From assembly GCA_003566795.1 (NCBI GenBank), contig PXBU01000077.1, positions 1 to 21,693 of the forward strand: a stretch of DNA of 21,693 nt. The letters run 5' to 3'. Position 1 is the first letter of the stretch. The number at the start of each line of letters is the position of its first letter. The position numbers and the translations under genes were made by a program. Of this stretch, positions 9,115 through 16,568 are shown in pieces. The notes beneath the pieces are model-generated. The model searched no databases. It saw only the letters and a list, made by a program, of their open reading frames with translations, and was not told where the DNA came from. Source of the stretch: Puniceicoccaceae bacterium (lineage in GTDB: Bacteria > Verrucomicrobiota > Verrucomicrobiia > Opitutales > Coraliomargaritaceae).

Positions 9115-10040
9115 GAGGCATTGGCGACTCGATTGTTAGCACTTCCGGCTGCGGATTCCATGACGCTGTGCGCCAGGATCTCTTCGGCCAGATCATCGTA
9201 GTCCTTACCGACGCCCTCTTGTGCGTCCCGACTGTCCACCAGGCAAACCGGCAGGCCCAGAGTGACGGCACGCCGCACCACAGTAGCATCCCGAATGCAG
9301 GTGTTGTAAATCTTCGCCTCGTTCGAGACCAGGCGCTGTTTCTTGAACTGGTTGAGACGCAGCTGCATTCTCATTTTCGGCACACCGATATCGACATTGG
9401 CCTTGATCGAGTTGAAGATGACCCCGGCGACGCGCGCAAAGTGACCCATCTCCGGCGTGCGGAAGCCGGCACTGCGACGATAGAAGAGCAGCAGCTTTTC
9501 GATCATCAAGGTGAAGCCAATCAGCGAAAGCGCATCCGGGTTGGAGGGGACGTAGAGTTCGTCGGCACTGTAGATGCCGCACTGCGAGGCGTTCAGGATG
9601 TTGGGTGGACAGTCGAAGAGCACGAAGTCATAGTCGTCTTGGATCTCGCGCATTTGCTCGCTGAAGATGAGGTAATGCGGATTCTGCGGGTTGATTTGGT
9701 ACTCATTTTCAAGATCAATCAGATTGAACGTAGTGGGTAGCAAATCCAAGCCGGGCAATAAGGGGGTCCCCTTGTTATCCTGCAAAACATCCTTAACGAG
9801 AATATCCTTCAATCGGTCGTTGCCCGGTTCAAAGATGGAATAAAGCGAGCCGCGCCGCTCCATATTCATCTTGTTCCAGCGCTCGATCCGCATGAGCCAG
9901 ATACTGGAGTTGGACTGGGTGTCCAGGTCGACGAGGAGCACGCGCTTCCCCTTCTGCGCCAGGCACGCAGCAACGTTGACGATCAGCGAAGTTTTACCAA
10001 CGCCGCCCTTATAATTAATAAATGCGAGTCTTCTGGGCAT
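9111..10040 (-). CDS. ParA/Soj-family P-loop ATPase
   Basis: ParA-type ATPases dimerise on ATP, bind DNA or membrane non-specifically, and position plasmids, chromosomes or protein assemblies. This 309-aa protein carries the deviant Walker A KGGVGKTS at 11-18 (signature Lys11, P-loop Lys16), the VDLDTQSN motif at 37-44 and a Walker B-like FVLFDCPPN with Asp143. The usual SNPDALSLIG segment lies near 166-174. Compared with chromosomal ParA (about 250-260 aa) it has an insertion after DTQSNSS (about 50-100) and a longer C-terminus. No parB or parS-like site is near it, and its neighbours are a kinase-like protein and a 7-TM protein. It is therefore more likely an orphan ParA for positioning a protein complex than a chromosome partitioner. 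This last point is inference. Confidence 0.93.
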   Translation of the reverse strand: MPRRLAFINYKGGVGKTSLIVNVAACLAQKGKRVLLVDLDTQSNSSIWLMRIERWNKMNMERRGSLYSIFEPGNDRLKDILVKDVLQDNKGTPLLPGLDLLPTTFNLIDLENEYQINPQNPHYLIFSEQMREIQDDYDFVLFDCPPNILNASQCGIYSADELYVPSNPDALSLIGFTLMIEKLLLFYRRSAGFRTPEMGHFARVAGVIFNSIKANVDIGVPKMRMQLRLNQFKKQRLVSNEAKIYNTCIRDATVVRRAVTLGLPVCLVDSRDAQEGVGKDYDDLAEEILAHSVMESAAGSANNRVANAS

Positions 10041-10081
10041 AAAAAATCAGGTTTGTAAATTAAGATAGCGTTCAAACAGAA

Positions 10082-10810
10082 CTAGAATCTCCGCTCAAAA
10101 TCGTCCATGGTCGGCAACTCCTCCGAAAAGCCGACCGAGAAGTCACCGCTTTCTAGATCTCCACCGCTCGCGGCATCGCTCAGATCCTTGTCAGAGTGGC
10201 TGGCCAGAATTCGCTCGGAAATGGCTCGATCAATGTAGATCTCTGCCCAATAGCCGTTTTCGACCTCATAGTCGTCGGGGACATAGCCGTATTTGTCGAG
10301 TATCTCCAGGATTAGAGACGAATCCGGGGTGGCGCTGAAGCCGCTCAGCATGCCTCGACTTTCGTGTGCTTCGACCGCCTCCTGCACAATAAACGGAGGC
10401 ACAACACCGTCGTAGGCAGGGTGCATGTCATACAGTTTTGCCCATCGCTGCCACTGCTCGCGATCAACCGAGCGTTGTGTCCGGGAGTGTGCTTCATAAT
10501 AGTAGACCTTGCGGCGGGTTAACCGGCGCACTAACGCGCAGGCTTTGGCGTCGCCATGCTCGATCTCAATCCAGTCGCCGCGCCGGGGCTCCTCGGCCGG
10601 ATTGCGCGTCTTGGAGATGTCCTCGGGTGCCTCGACGAAGTCTTCGCCCCCGACAAAGCAGAATTTAACATCCGTCAATCCATGGCGCAGCGCATCGAGT
10701 TTTCCTTTCTGGATAAGTTCCTCCTGATACTTCGCGGCATCGTCGCGGGATGAGGCCCACATGAATTGAGTGATGGTGGTAGTGACCTTATATTTACGTT
10801 GCATCGACAT
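10082..10810 (-). CDS. Hypothetical protein of the ParA-kinase operon
   Basis: I do not recognise this 242-aa protein. The N-terminal third (about 1-55) has a mixed alpha/beta look (KYKVTTTITQFMWASSRDDAAKY). The middle, about 76-112 (RRGDWIEIEHGDAKACALVRRL...KVYYYEAH), looks like a small all-beta barrel, perhaps SH3-like. The C-terminal part is acidic and Ser/Asp-rich (about 205-242), a likely flexible tail and possible phosphorylation target for the neighbouring kinase-like protein. There is no signal peptide or membrane helix. The start could be the ATG at 10810 or the second Met two codons on. It is third in the operon, with 39-bp and 41-bp gaps to its neighbours. Confidence 0.78.
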   Translation of the reverse strand: MSMQRKYKVTTTITQFMWASSRDDAAKYQEELIQKGKLDALRHGLTDVKFCFVGGEDFVEAPEDISKTRNPAEEPRRGDWIEIEHGDAKACALVRRLTRRKVYYYEAHSRTQRSVDREQWQRWAKLYDMHPAYDGVVPPFIVQEAVEAHESRGMLSGFSATPDSSLILEILDKYGYVPDDYEVENGYWAEIYIDRAISERILASHSDKDLSDAASGGDLESGDFSVGFSEELPTMDDFERRF

Positions 10811-10849
10811 GGCTTTCGTTGGGTTGTGGGTGGTTAAATGTGCTGATCT

Positions 10850-11803
10850 TTATCCGGTGGCTTGATTGTCCGTCACAGGCATCCCCGCGTCTGCCTCGTT
10901 TTTTTCGAGGCCGGGCATGGCCTCCAGCATGCTGAGCGCATCCTGGAAACGGTCCTCTGTGTTGTAGGCGAGGGCACGGGCGATCCACATGTCCCAGCGC
11001 GGATTGATCCCGTTGACCGCTTCGGTGGGCGGGTCGATCGAGAGACAATGACGGCCCGTGAGCATACGATAGACGATCAGGCCTACGGTATAGAGATTAC
11101 TCAGCGCATCCGGTTTTTTACCCGCTCGTTGCTCGGGGCTATAATATTCGAATGCGTTCAGCAGGGCCGGCAGGGCTCGGCTGAATCCGGGCAGTGGTTC
11201 GAAGGGGGTGGGTTCCAGCTGCTGGTTGAAGCGCAAGAGGTGGAAGTCATCCCAGGCATGCCCGATCAATTCAGTCACCCCGAGTTCTGCCAGTTTGACG
11301 CCCTCTTCGGCGATCATGATGTTAGCGGGCTTCAGATCCGCATGGACGATGCCCTGTTTGTGAGCATGGGCGAGGCCCAGCAGCAGGTAATAGGTGTAGT
11401 AGCAAACCTCGTCCTCGCTCAGCGGGGCTTTGCTATGCAGCATCAAGTCCGCCAGCGAGCGGATTTGAGTCTTATCGCTGGTGGTTTCGCCTTCGATGTA
11501 CTCCATCCGCAGCCAGTAGAACATATCCTCCTCCCCGAGATCGTCGATTTTGACAATATGGGGGTGATCCAGTTTGGTCTGAATCCGTGCGGCCTGTTTG
11601 AAGGCCTCGGCGGTCTCATCGGCGGCAAAACCCTTGGGGATGACTTTAATCGCAAATTCCTTCCCCAGGATTTCATGCTGCACCAGGTAGACCTCACCGA
11701 TCGCGCCCTTTCCGATGAAGCTGACAATATGCAGGTTGCCGATATTCATTCCGGGTTGGAGTGAACTCAGTTCGTCGGTGAAACCCATTCCAGAGATGTC
11801 CAT
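10850..11803 (-). CDS. Ser/Thr protein kinase-like protein with altered catalytic motifs
   Basis: This 317-aa Hanks-type kinase fold fills almost the whole protein; no membrane helix or sensor domain is present. Seen in order: the glycine-rich loop GKGAIG (31-36), the ATP-anchoring Lys53 in FAIKV, catalytic-loop HADLKPAN (154-161, Asp156, Lys158, Asn161) and YYSPEQ (220-225) in place of APE. Three canonical residues differ. The alphaC Glu is Ala71 when aligned on F-x-x-E...HPxIV, HRD is HAD, and DFG is ELG (173-175). Such changes are found in pseudokinases or in kinases with unusual metal use. Lys53, Asp156 and Asn161 are kept, so weak activity is possible. It could regulate the ParA or the 7-TM protein next to it; that is inference. 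The start at the first ATG (11803) is plausible, with an alternative at Met6. Confidence 0.9.
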   Translation of the reverse strand: MDISGMGFTDELSSLQPGMNIGNLHIVSFIGKGAIGEVYLVQHEILGKEFAIKVIPKGFAADETAEAFKQAARIQTKLDHPHIVKIDDLGEEDMFYWLRMEYIEGETTSDKTQIRSLADLMLHSKAPLSEDEVCYYTYYLLLGLAHAHKQGIVHADLKPANIMIAEEGVKLAELGVTELIGHAWDDFHLLRFNQQLEPTPFEPLPGFSRALPALLNAFEYYSPEQRAGKKPDALSNLYTVGLIVYRMLTGRHCLSIDPPTEAVNGINPRWDMWIARALAYNTEDRFQDALSMLEAMPGLEKNEADAGMPVTDNQATG

Positions 11804-11840
11804 AATAGTTAGCTAGTGGAGGAAGTGTGTGCGGAATTGA

Positions 11841-12986
11841 TTAAAAGCGTTTTTTGGGTTTGGCGGGCGCTTTAATCTTGGAGGGTGAATTCGGGGCTGG
11901 TTTGTCGGCACCTTTTTGGGGTGGGATCGGCTTCTTTGGTGCTTTTGGGGCCGCCGAGCCCTTTTCCGGCGGAGGTGGCGGTTGGATACTTGGTTTCTTG
12001 GGTATATCCGCCCGCGACGGTTTTTTGGGGGCGGACTTCGGGGCGGTTGCCGGTGCTGCCTCCTGGGCGGCCTGCTCTTCGGCCAATAACTGCTCCAGCA
12101 GCGGGTCCGTTTGTGGGGCTTCAGCTGTTGTTGCTTTCGGAGCGTCTGCTGTTTCTGCTGCTTGCGCGGCCTCAGCCTGCTCAGCTTGCAAAGTTTTGAT
12201 GGCAGCTAGGAAGGAGACACTCACCAATAGGATGAAAATCAAGGAGATCAGATTGGTAAACAGCAGGATCGTATCATCACCCAGGAAATCGAAAGTATAG
12301 AACACAACCACCAGTAGTAAAATGCCCGGACTTAAAACCAGCGTGTTCAAAAGTCGTTTGGCTGATTTATGCTGCAAACCGGGGATGCGCCGTTTGACCG
12401 CTTTGTAGGTGAGATTGAATCGGGCGAATGGTACCGTAAACAAGCTCAAAGCCACCAGCGACAAAATCAGGGAGGTGTTGGTGGTGGTTTCCGGCGAAAC
12501 GGCCAGGGTGACCAATGTGAAAATGACCGCAAAAAAGAACCCGTCGATGGCCACCTCAAACTTCTTTAGCTTTTCCCGCAGCAGCCGATTGGTGGCGTAG
12601 CTGATCCCCAGGCCGAGAATAATCCAAAACAACAAGGTCAGGCTGATCGGTGGCTCAGCGGTTTGCTTCAGGTAACGGGTGAAGTTGTAAGTGGCAAAGA
12701 AGCCGTGCATCGCCATCAGCGCGAATACGACTGCAAGTATCTTGCTACTATCGCTAAAACGACGCTCTACCGTATCAAGGCCTTTTCGATACAGCACGAC
12801 AGCAGCAAAACCCGCGAGAATGAAAGTGAGCACGAAGGAGCCGTAGGTCGCCGCCTGAAAGGTTGACATGCTGGGAGCTGCCACTGGTTGCTCCGTCGTC
12901 GCAGTGACAGCAACCGACGGAGTGACCGATTCGGTTTGTTGGGCGATCGGTGGGACGTTTTGTAGAAGCGTCGCTTGTTCGGCCAT
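11841..12986 (-). CDS. Seven-helix membrane protein with cytoplasmic Lys/Pro/Ala-rich tail
   Basis: I do not recognise the family of this 381-aa protein. Seven hydrophobic helices are visible at about 46-66, 82-101, 114-131, 146-164, 170-188, 212-231 and 239-263. Basic residues fall after helices 1, 3, 5 and 7 (YRKGLDTVERR, RLLREKLKKFE, YKAVKRRIPGLQHKSAKR, tail), while the opposite loops are neutral or acidic. This predicts N-terminus outside and tail inside. The tail (265-381) begins with Ala/Glu-rich helix-like sequence and becomes Lys/Pro/Ala-rich (PKKPS, PPPPPEK, KPKKRF), likely disordered and strongly basic at the end. It is the first gene of the operon, with 37 bp to the kinase-like gene, so it may be the membrane anchor of the module. 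TonB-like Pro/Lys tails look similar but lie periplasmically. Confidence 0.85.
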   Translation of the reverse strand: MAEQATLLQNVPPIAQQTESVTPSVAVTATTEQPVAAPSMSTFQAATYGSFVLTFILAGFAAVVLYRKGLDTVERRFSDSSKILAVVFALMAMHGFFATYNFTRYLKQTAEPPISLTLLFWIILGLGISYATNRLLREKLKKFEVAIDGFFFAVIFTLVTLAVSPETTTNTSLILSLVALSLFTVPFARFNLTYKAVKRRIPGLQHKSAKRLLNTLVLSPGILLLVVVFYTFDFLGDDTILLFTNLISLIFILLVSVSFLAAIKTLQAEQAEAAQAAETADAPKATTAEAPQTDPLLEQLLAEEQAAQEAAPATAPKSAPKKPSRADIPKKPSIQPPPPPEKGSAAPKAPKKPIPPQKGADKPAPNSPSKIKAPAKPKKRF

Positions 12987-13122
12987 GGGTTAAAGTTCGC
13001 GCTGGTTAGTGCCATTTTGGCAGGGTAAAACTAAATCATTGGATCACTGAGAACTAATGGTAAAGTTACAATCGATTGACTGGTATATTTTTACATTTTA
13101 TTTAAAATTCGTGCGCGAAGGT
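12987..13122 (-). promoter_or_regulatory. AT-rich spacer upstream of the ParA-kinase operon
   Basis: This 136-bp stretch separates carB (ending at 13123) from the first ATG of the operon on the same strand. It is the most AT-rich part of the neighbourhood (13081-13110), so it is the likely place for the operon promoter. No convincing -35/-10 pair on the minus strand was found by eye, nor a hairpin terminator for carB. Confidence 0.3.
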
Positions 13123-16100
13123 TCAGCCCGGATTCGCCTCCTGGCTGTAGCTCTGGATGGAGCGAACCTCGTAGCCCTTTTCGCGGAGTGCCTTGATCCC
13201 CTCCACTGCGGCGGAAGCGGCGGAGAGAGTGGTCATAATACAGATGTTGTGTTTGACCGCCTCGGTGCGGATCTGGTTTTCGTTCTGCCGCGGCACCGTG
13301 CCCTGTGGGGTATTGATGATGAGTGAGACCTTGCTGTTCTTGATGAGGTCGATCACGTTGGGCCTTCCCTCACTGAGGCGGCAGACGTGTTTGACCTTGA
13401 TGCCGTTTTCCTTAAACAGCTTGCCGGTGCCAGCGGTGGCGATGATACCGAAGCCCAGCTCACTGAGCCGCTGGGCGATTTCGACCGCGCGCTTTTTATC
13501 GCTGTCCTTCACGCTGATAAAGACGTCGCCGGAGTCGGGCAGACTCGGCTTGGCCGCCATTTGCGACTTGGCGAAGGCGACCCCGAGATCCTTGTCCAGC
13601 CCCATCACCTCGCCGGTCGAGCGCATCTCCGGGCTGAGCATGACCGGTGCCCCGGGGAAGCGGTTGAAGGGGAAGACCGACTCCTTGACGGCCCAATAGG
13701 GCGGGATAATTTCTTGGGTAAAGCCGAGGTCGGCCAGCTTCTCCCCGGCCATGACGCGGGCCGCCAGCTTGGCCAGCGGCACACCGATGGCTTTTGAGAC
13801 GAAGGGCACGGTGCGGGAGGCGCGCGGGTTGACCTCGATGATGTAGAGCTCGTCGTCTTTGATGGCGTATTGCACGTTCATCAGGCCGACCACCTTGAGT
13901 TCCCGCGCCAGCGCGTAGCTGGCCACGCGCACCTTCTCCAGCATGTCAGCGGAGAGGGTGTGCGGCGGCATCACCATCGCGGCATCGCCCGAGTGGACGC
14001 CGGCAAATTCGACGTGTTGCAGCATGCCGCCGATCACGGTGGTTTCGCCATCGGAGATACAGTCCACATCCAGCTCGAAGGCGTCTTCCAGAAACTGGTC
14101 GAGCAAGACGGGCTTGCCGGGGGCGGCGTCAAAGACTTCGCGAATGATCCCCTTCATCTCGTCCATATCGTAAACGATGAACATCCCGCGTCCGCCCAGC
14201 ACAAAGGAGGGGCGCAGCAGGATCGGGAAGCCGATCTCGCCTGCCAGCTCGTAGGCTTGCTCCTGCGAGTGGGCGATCCGGTTCTTCGGTTGTTTGAGGT
14301 CGACGCGCGAGAGGATGTCGCGGAAGAGGTTGCGGTCCTCGGCGGCGTCGATCATGGAGGGGGAGGTGCCAATAATGTTTACTCCGTGGGCTTCGAGTTC
14401 CGAGGCGAGGTTGAGCGGGGTTTGGCCACCGAACTGGACGATCGCACCGGAGCAGCCCTCCTGGAAGTAAATCTCCAGCACATCCTCCAGCGTGAGCGGC
14501 TCGAAAAAGAGTTTGTCGGAGGTGTCGTAATCGGTCGAGACGGTCTCCGGGTTGGAGTTGACCATGACGGTCTCGTAGCCCGCCTCGCGCAGCGCGAAGG
14601 AGGCGTGCACACAGCAGTAGTCGAACTCAATGCCCTGCCCGATCCGGTTCGGGCCACCGCCCAGGATCATGATCTTTTCCTTATCGGTTTGCTTGATCTC
14701 GTTCTCGCTGCCGTAGGAGGAGTAGTAGTAGGGCGTAAAGGCCTCAAACTCCGCCGCGCAGGTGTCGACCAGCCGGAAGTTGGTCATGATCCCGAGTTTT
14801 TCCCGCTTCTTGCGCACGGGCTGGCGGCTGGAGCCGATCAGCTCGGCGATCAGCTGGTCGCTGAAGCCAGCCTCTTTGGCGGTCCGCATCAAATCGGCGT
14901 CGATTTTGGCCAGGCTGGTCGCGCGCAGTTGCAACTCGATGTCCACCAGTTGCCGCAGCTGCTCAATAAACCAGGGGTCGAGCGCACAGAGGTCAAAGAT
15001 CTCTTCACTGCTCATGTCGTGCAGCAAGGCCTGACGTAGCCAGAAAACCCGCTCGGAGGTGGGCACCGAGATGCCCTCGCGGACACGCTGCAGGTCGTCG
15101 ATCTTCTGCTCAAACTTCTTTGGCCCCACGAATCCCTTGGCGCCGATCTCAAGCGAGCGCAGTGCCTTTTGGAAGGATTCTTTGAAGGTGCGTCCGATCG
15201 CCATGGCTTCGCCGACGGACTTCATGGCCGAGGTGAGTGTTTTATCCGCACCGGGGAATTTCTCGAAGGTGAAGCGCGGGATCTTGGTCACGACGTAGTC
15301 GATCGTCGGCTCAAAGCTGGCGGGCGTCTCGCGGGTGATGTCGTTTTGCAGTTCGTCGAGGCTATAGCCCACCGCGAGTTTGGCGGCGATCTTGGCGATG
15401 GGGAAGCCAGTCGCCTTGGAGGCCAGCGCCGAGCTGCGGGAGACGCGCGGGTTCATCTCGATCACCACCATGCGGCCGGTCTTCGGATCAACGGAAAACT
15501 GGATGTTGGAGCCCCCGGTCTCGACGCCGACCTCGCGGATACAAGCAAAGGAGGCATCGCGCATCAGCTGGTATTCCTTGTCGGTCAGCGTCATGGCCGG
15601 TGCCACCGTGATGGAGTCGCCGGTGTGGACGCCCATCGGATCGAAATTTTCAATCGAGCAAATGACCACGCACTGATCCTTGTGGTCGCGCATGACCTCC
15701 ATCTCGTATTCCTTCCACCCGAGTAGGCACTCTTCGACCAGCACTTCGTTGGTCGGGGAGATTTCGAGCCCGGATTGCACCATCCGCTCATATTCCTCGC
15801 GGTTGTAGGCAATGCCGCCGCCGGATCCGCCGAGCGTGTAACTGGGGCGGATGATAATCGGGAAATCGCCGATCAGTTCGTCCGCCGCCTTGAGTGCTTC
15901 GGCTAAAGTGTTGACGGTGGCTGAGCGGGCGACATCCAGGCCGATTTTAAGCATGGCCTGTTTGAAGACATCGCGGGCCTCGCCCTTTTCAATCGCCTCC
16001 GGCTTCGCCCCAATCATTTGCACGCCGTATTTATCCAGGATACCAGCTTCGTGCAGGTTCATGGACAGGTTCAGGCCGGTCTGGCCGCCGAGGGTCGGCA

Positions 16101-16359
16101 GCAGGGCATTCGGGCGTTCTTTATCAATGATCTTTTCCAGTGCTTCGACTGTAAGCGGTTCAATGTAAGTGACATCCGCAAACTCCGGATCGGTCATGAT
16201 CGTGGCCGGATTGCTGTTGACCAAGACGACCTGGTAGCCTTCCTCGCGCAAGGCTTTGCAGGCCTGTGTGCCGGAGTAGTCAAACTCGCAGGCTTGCCCA
16301 ATCACGATGGGGCCAGAGCCTATGATCAAAATCTTCTTAATATCAGTGCGTTTTGGCAT
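13123..16359 (-). CDS. carB: Carbamoyl-phosphate synthase large subunit
   Basis: CarB makes carbamoyl phosphate from bicarbonate, ammonia delivered by CarA, and two ATP, for arginine and pyrimidine synthesis in the cytoplasm. The 1078-aa length matches the family. The N-terminal half has the PreATP start (KKILIIGSGPIVIGQACEFD) and an ATP-grasp domain with FDPMGVHTGDSITVAPA and EMNPRVSRSSALASKATG. The second half repeats this (MILGGGPNRIGQGIEFDYC; LELDVDCISDG-type stretch; IIEVNPRASRTVPFVSKAIG). An MGS-like regulatory domain occupies roughly the last 140 residues (GFGIIATAGTGKLFKENG). The ATG at 16359 is supported by the conserved MPKRTDIKKILIIGSG start. carA is not adjacent, so the two subunits are probably unlinked or carA lies outside the window. 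Confidence 0.97.
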   Translation of the reverse strand: MPKRTDIKKILIIGSGPIVIGQACEFDYSGTQACKALREEGYQVVLVNSNPATIMTDPEFADVTYIEPLTVEALEKIIDKERPNALLPTLGGQTGLNLSMNLHEAGILDKYGVQMIGAKPEAIEKGEARDVFKQAMLKIGLDVARSATVNTLAEALKAADELIGDFPIIIRPSYTLGGSGGGIAYNREEYERMVQSGLEISPTNEVLVEECLLGWKEYEMEVMRDHKDQCVVICSIENFDPMGVHTGDSITVAPAMTLTDKEYQLMRDASFACIREVGVETGGSNIQFSVDPKTGRMVVIEMNPRVSRSSALASKATGFPIAKIAAKLAVGYSLDELQNDITRETPASFEPTIDYVVTKIPRFTFEKFPGADKTLTSAMKSVGEAMAIGRTFKESFQKALRSLEIGAKGFVGPKKFEQKIDDLQRVREGISVPTSERVFWLRQALLHDMSSEEIFDLCALDPWFIEQLRQLVDIELQLRATSLAKIDADLMRTAKEAGFSDQLIAELIGSSRQPVRKKREKLGIMTNFRLVDTCAAEFEAFTPYYYSSYGSENEIKQTDKEKIMILGGGPNRIGQGIEFDYCCVHASFALREAGYETVMVNSNPETVSTDYDTSDKLFFEPLTLEDVLEIYFQEGCSGAIVQFGGQTPLNLASELEAHGVNIIGTSPSMIDAAEDRNLFRDILSRVDLKQPKNRIAHSQEQAYELAGEIGFPILLRPSFVLGGRGMFIVYDMDEMKGIIREVFDAAPGKPVLLDQFLEDAFELDVDCISDGETTVIGGMLQHVEFAGVHSGDAAMVMPPHTLSADMLEKVRVASYALARELKVVGLMNVQYAIKDDELYIIEVNPRASRTVPFVSKAIGVPLAKLAARVMAGEKLADLGFTQEIIPPYWAVKESVFPFNRFPGAPVMLSPEMRSTGEVMGLDKDLGVAFAKSQMAAKPSLPDSGDVFISVKDSDKKRAVEIAQRLSELGFGIIATAGTGKLFKENGIKVKHVCRLSEGRPNVIDLIKNSKVSLIINTPQGTVPRQNENQIRTEAVKHNICIMTTLSAASAAVEGIKALREKGYEVRSIQSYSQEANPG

Positions 16360-16453
16360 AAAATTTTGCTGAAAGTTGGGACTTTTAAAATCCTATGCAA
16401 GCACGAACGCAGCGGTATGCGGGGAAGGGTTCCCTATTAAAACAGCGGGAGGT

Positions 16454-16479
16454 GTAGCGGCAGCGCGCTGGCGATGCCG
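16454..16479 (+). repeat. Possible REP-like element upstream of the TPR gene
   Basis: GTAG (16454-16457) is followed by CGGCA (16458-16462), which pairs with TGCCG (16475-16479) around a GC-rich 12-nt loop. The GTAGCGG head matches the element at 4204-4225. The loop is longer than in the other copies, so membership is uncertain. Confidence 0.35.
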
Positions 16480-16512
16480 AACCGGAGTTTGATTCGCACC
16501 CGCCGAGCCCGT

Positions 16513-16532
16513 CGCACTCTCAGCAGAGTGCG
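16513..16532 (+). other. 8-bp stem-loop in the leader of the TPR-PEGA gene
   Basis: CGCACTCT (16513-16520) pairs perfectly with AGAGTGCG (16525-16532) around a CAGC tetraloop, ending 36 bp before the ATG at 16569. There is no U-tract on either strand, so it is not a simple intrinsic terminator. It may be a leader structure or an operator. The rest of the 209-bp spacer between the divergent carB and TPR starts shows nothing else I can name besides the possible REP at 16454. Confidence 0.5.
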
Positions 16533-16568
16533 CTTGCAAAAAATGCTTTGCGCGCAGAAAATAACGCC

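Noticed and set aside
9111..10040. Plasmid or chromosome partition locus
   Set aside because: There is no parB-like gene, no replication gene and no parS-like site nearby, and the neighbours are a kinase-like and a membrane protein.
13076..13104. Promoter-like TTGACT with a 17-bp spacer and TATTTA on the plus strand
   Set aside because: It would transcribe antisense into carB with no gene downstream, and the -10 matches the consensus only at three positions.
13870..15039. Plus-strand 389-aa open frame
   Set aside because: Antisense to carB, with no recognisable domain; the same kind of shadow as 1297-2118 opposite parE and 19492-20625 opposite the sulfatase.
13123..16359. carB without adjacent carA as an anomaly
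   Set aside because: Unlinked carA and carB occur in many bacteria, and the gene itself is complete and ordinary.
16548..16568. Upstream TTG start for the TPR-PEGA protein
   Set aside because: The ATG at 16569 gives a normal basic N-terminus before the membrane helix; the extra seven residues add no recognised feature.
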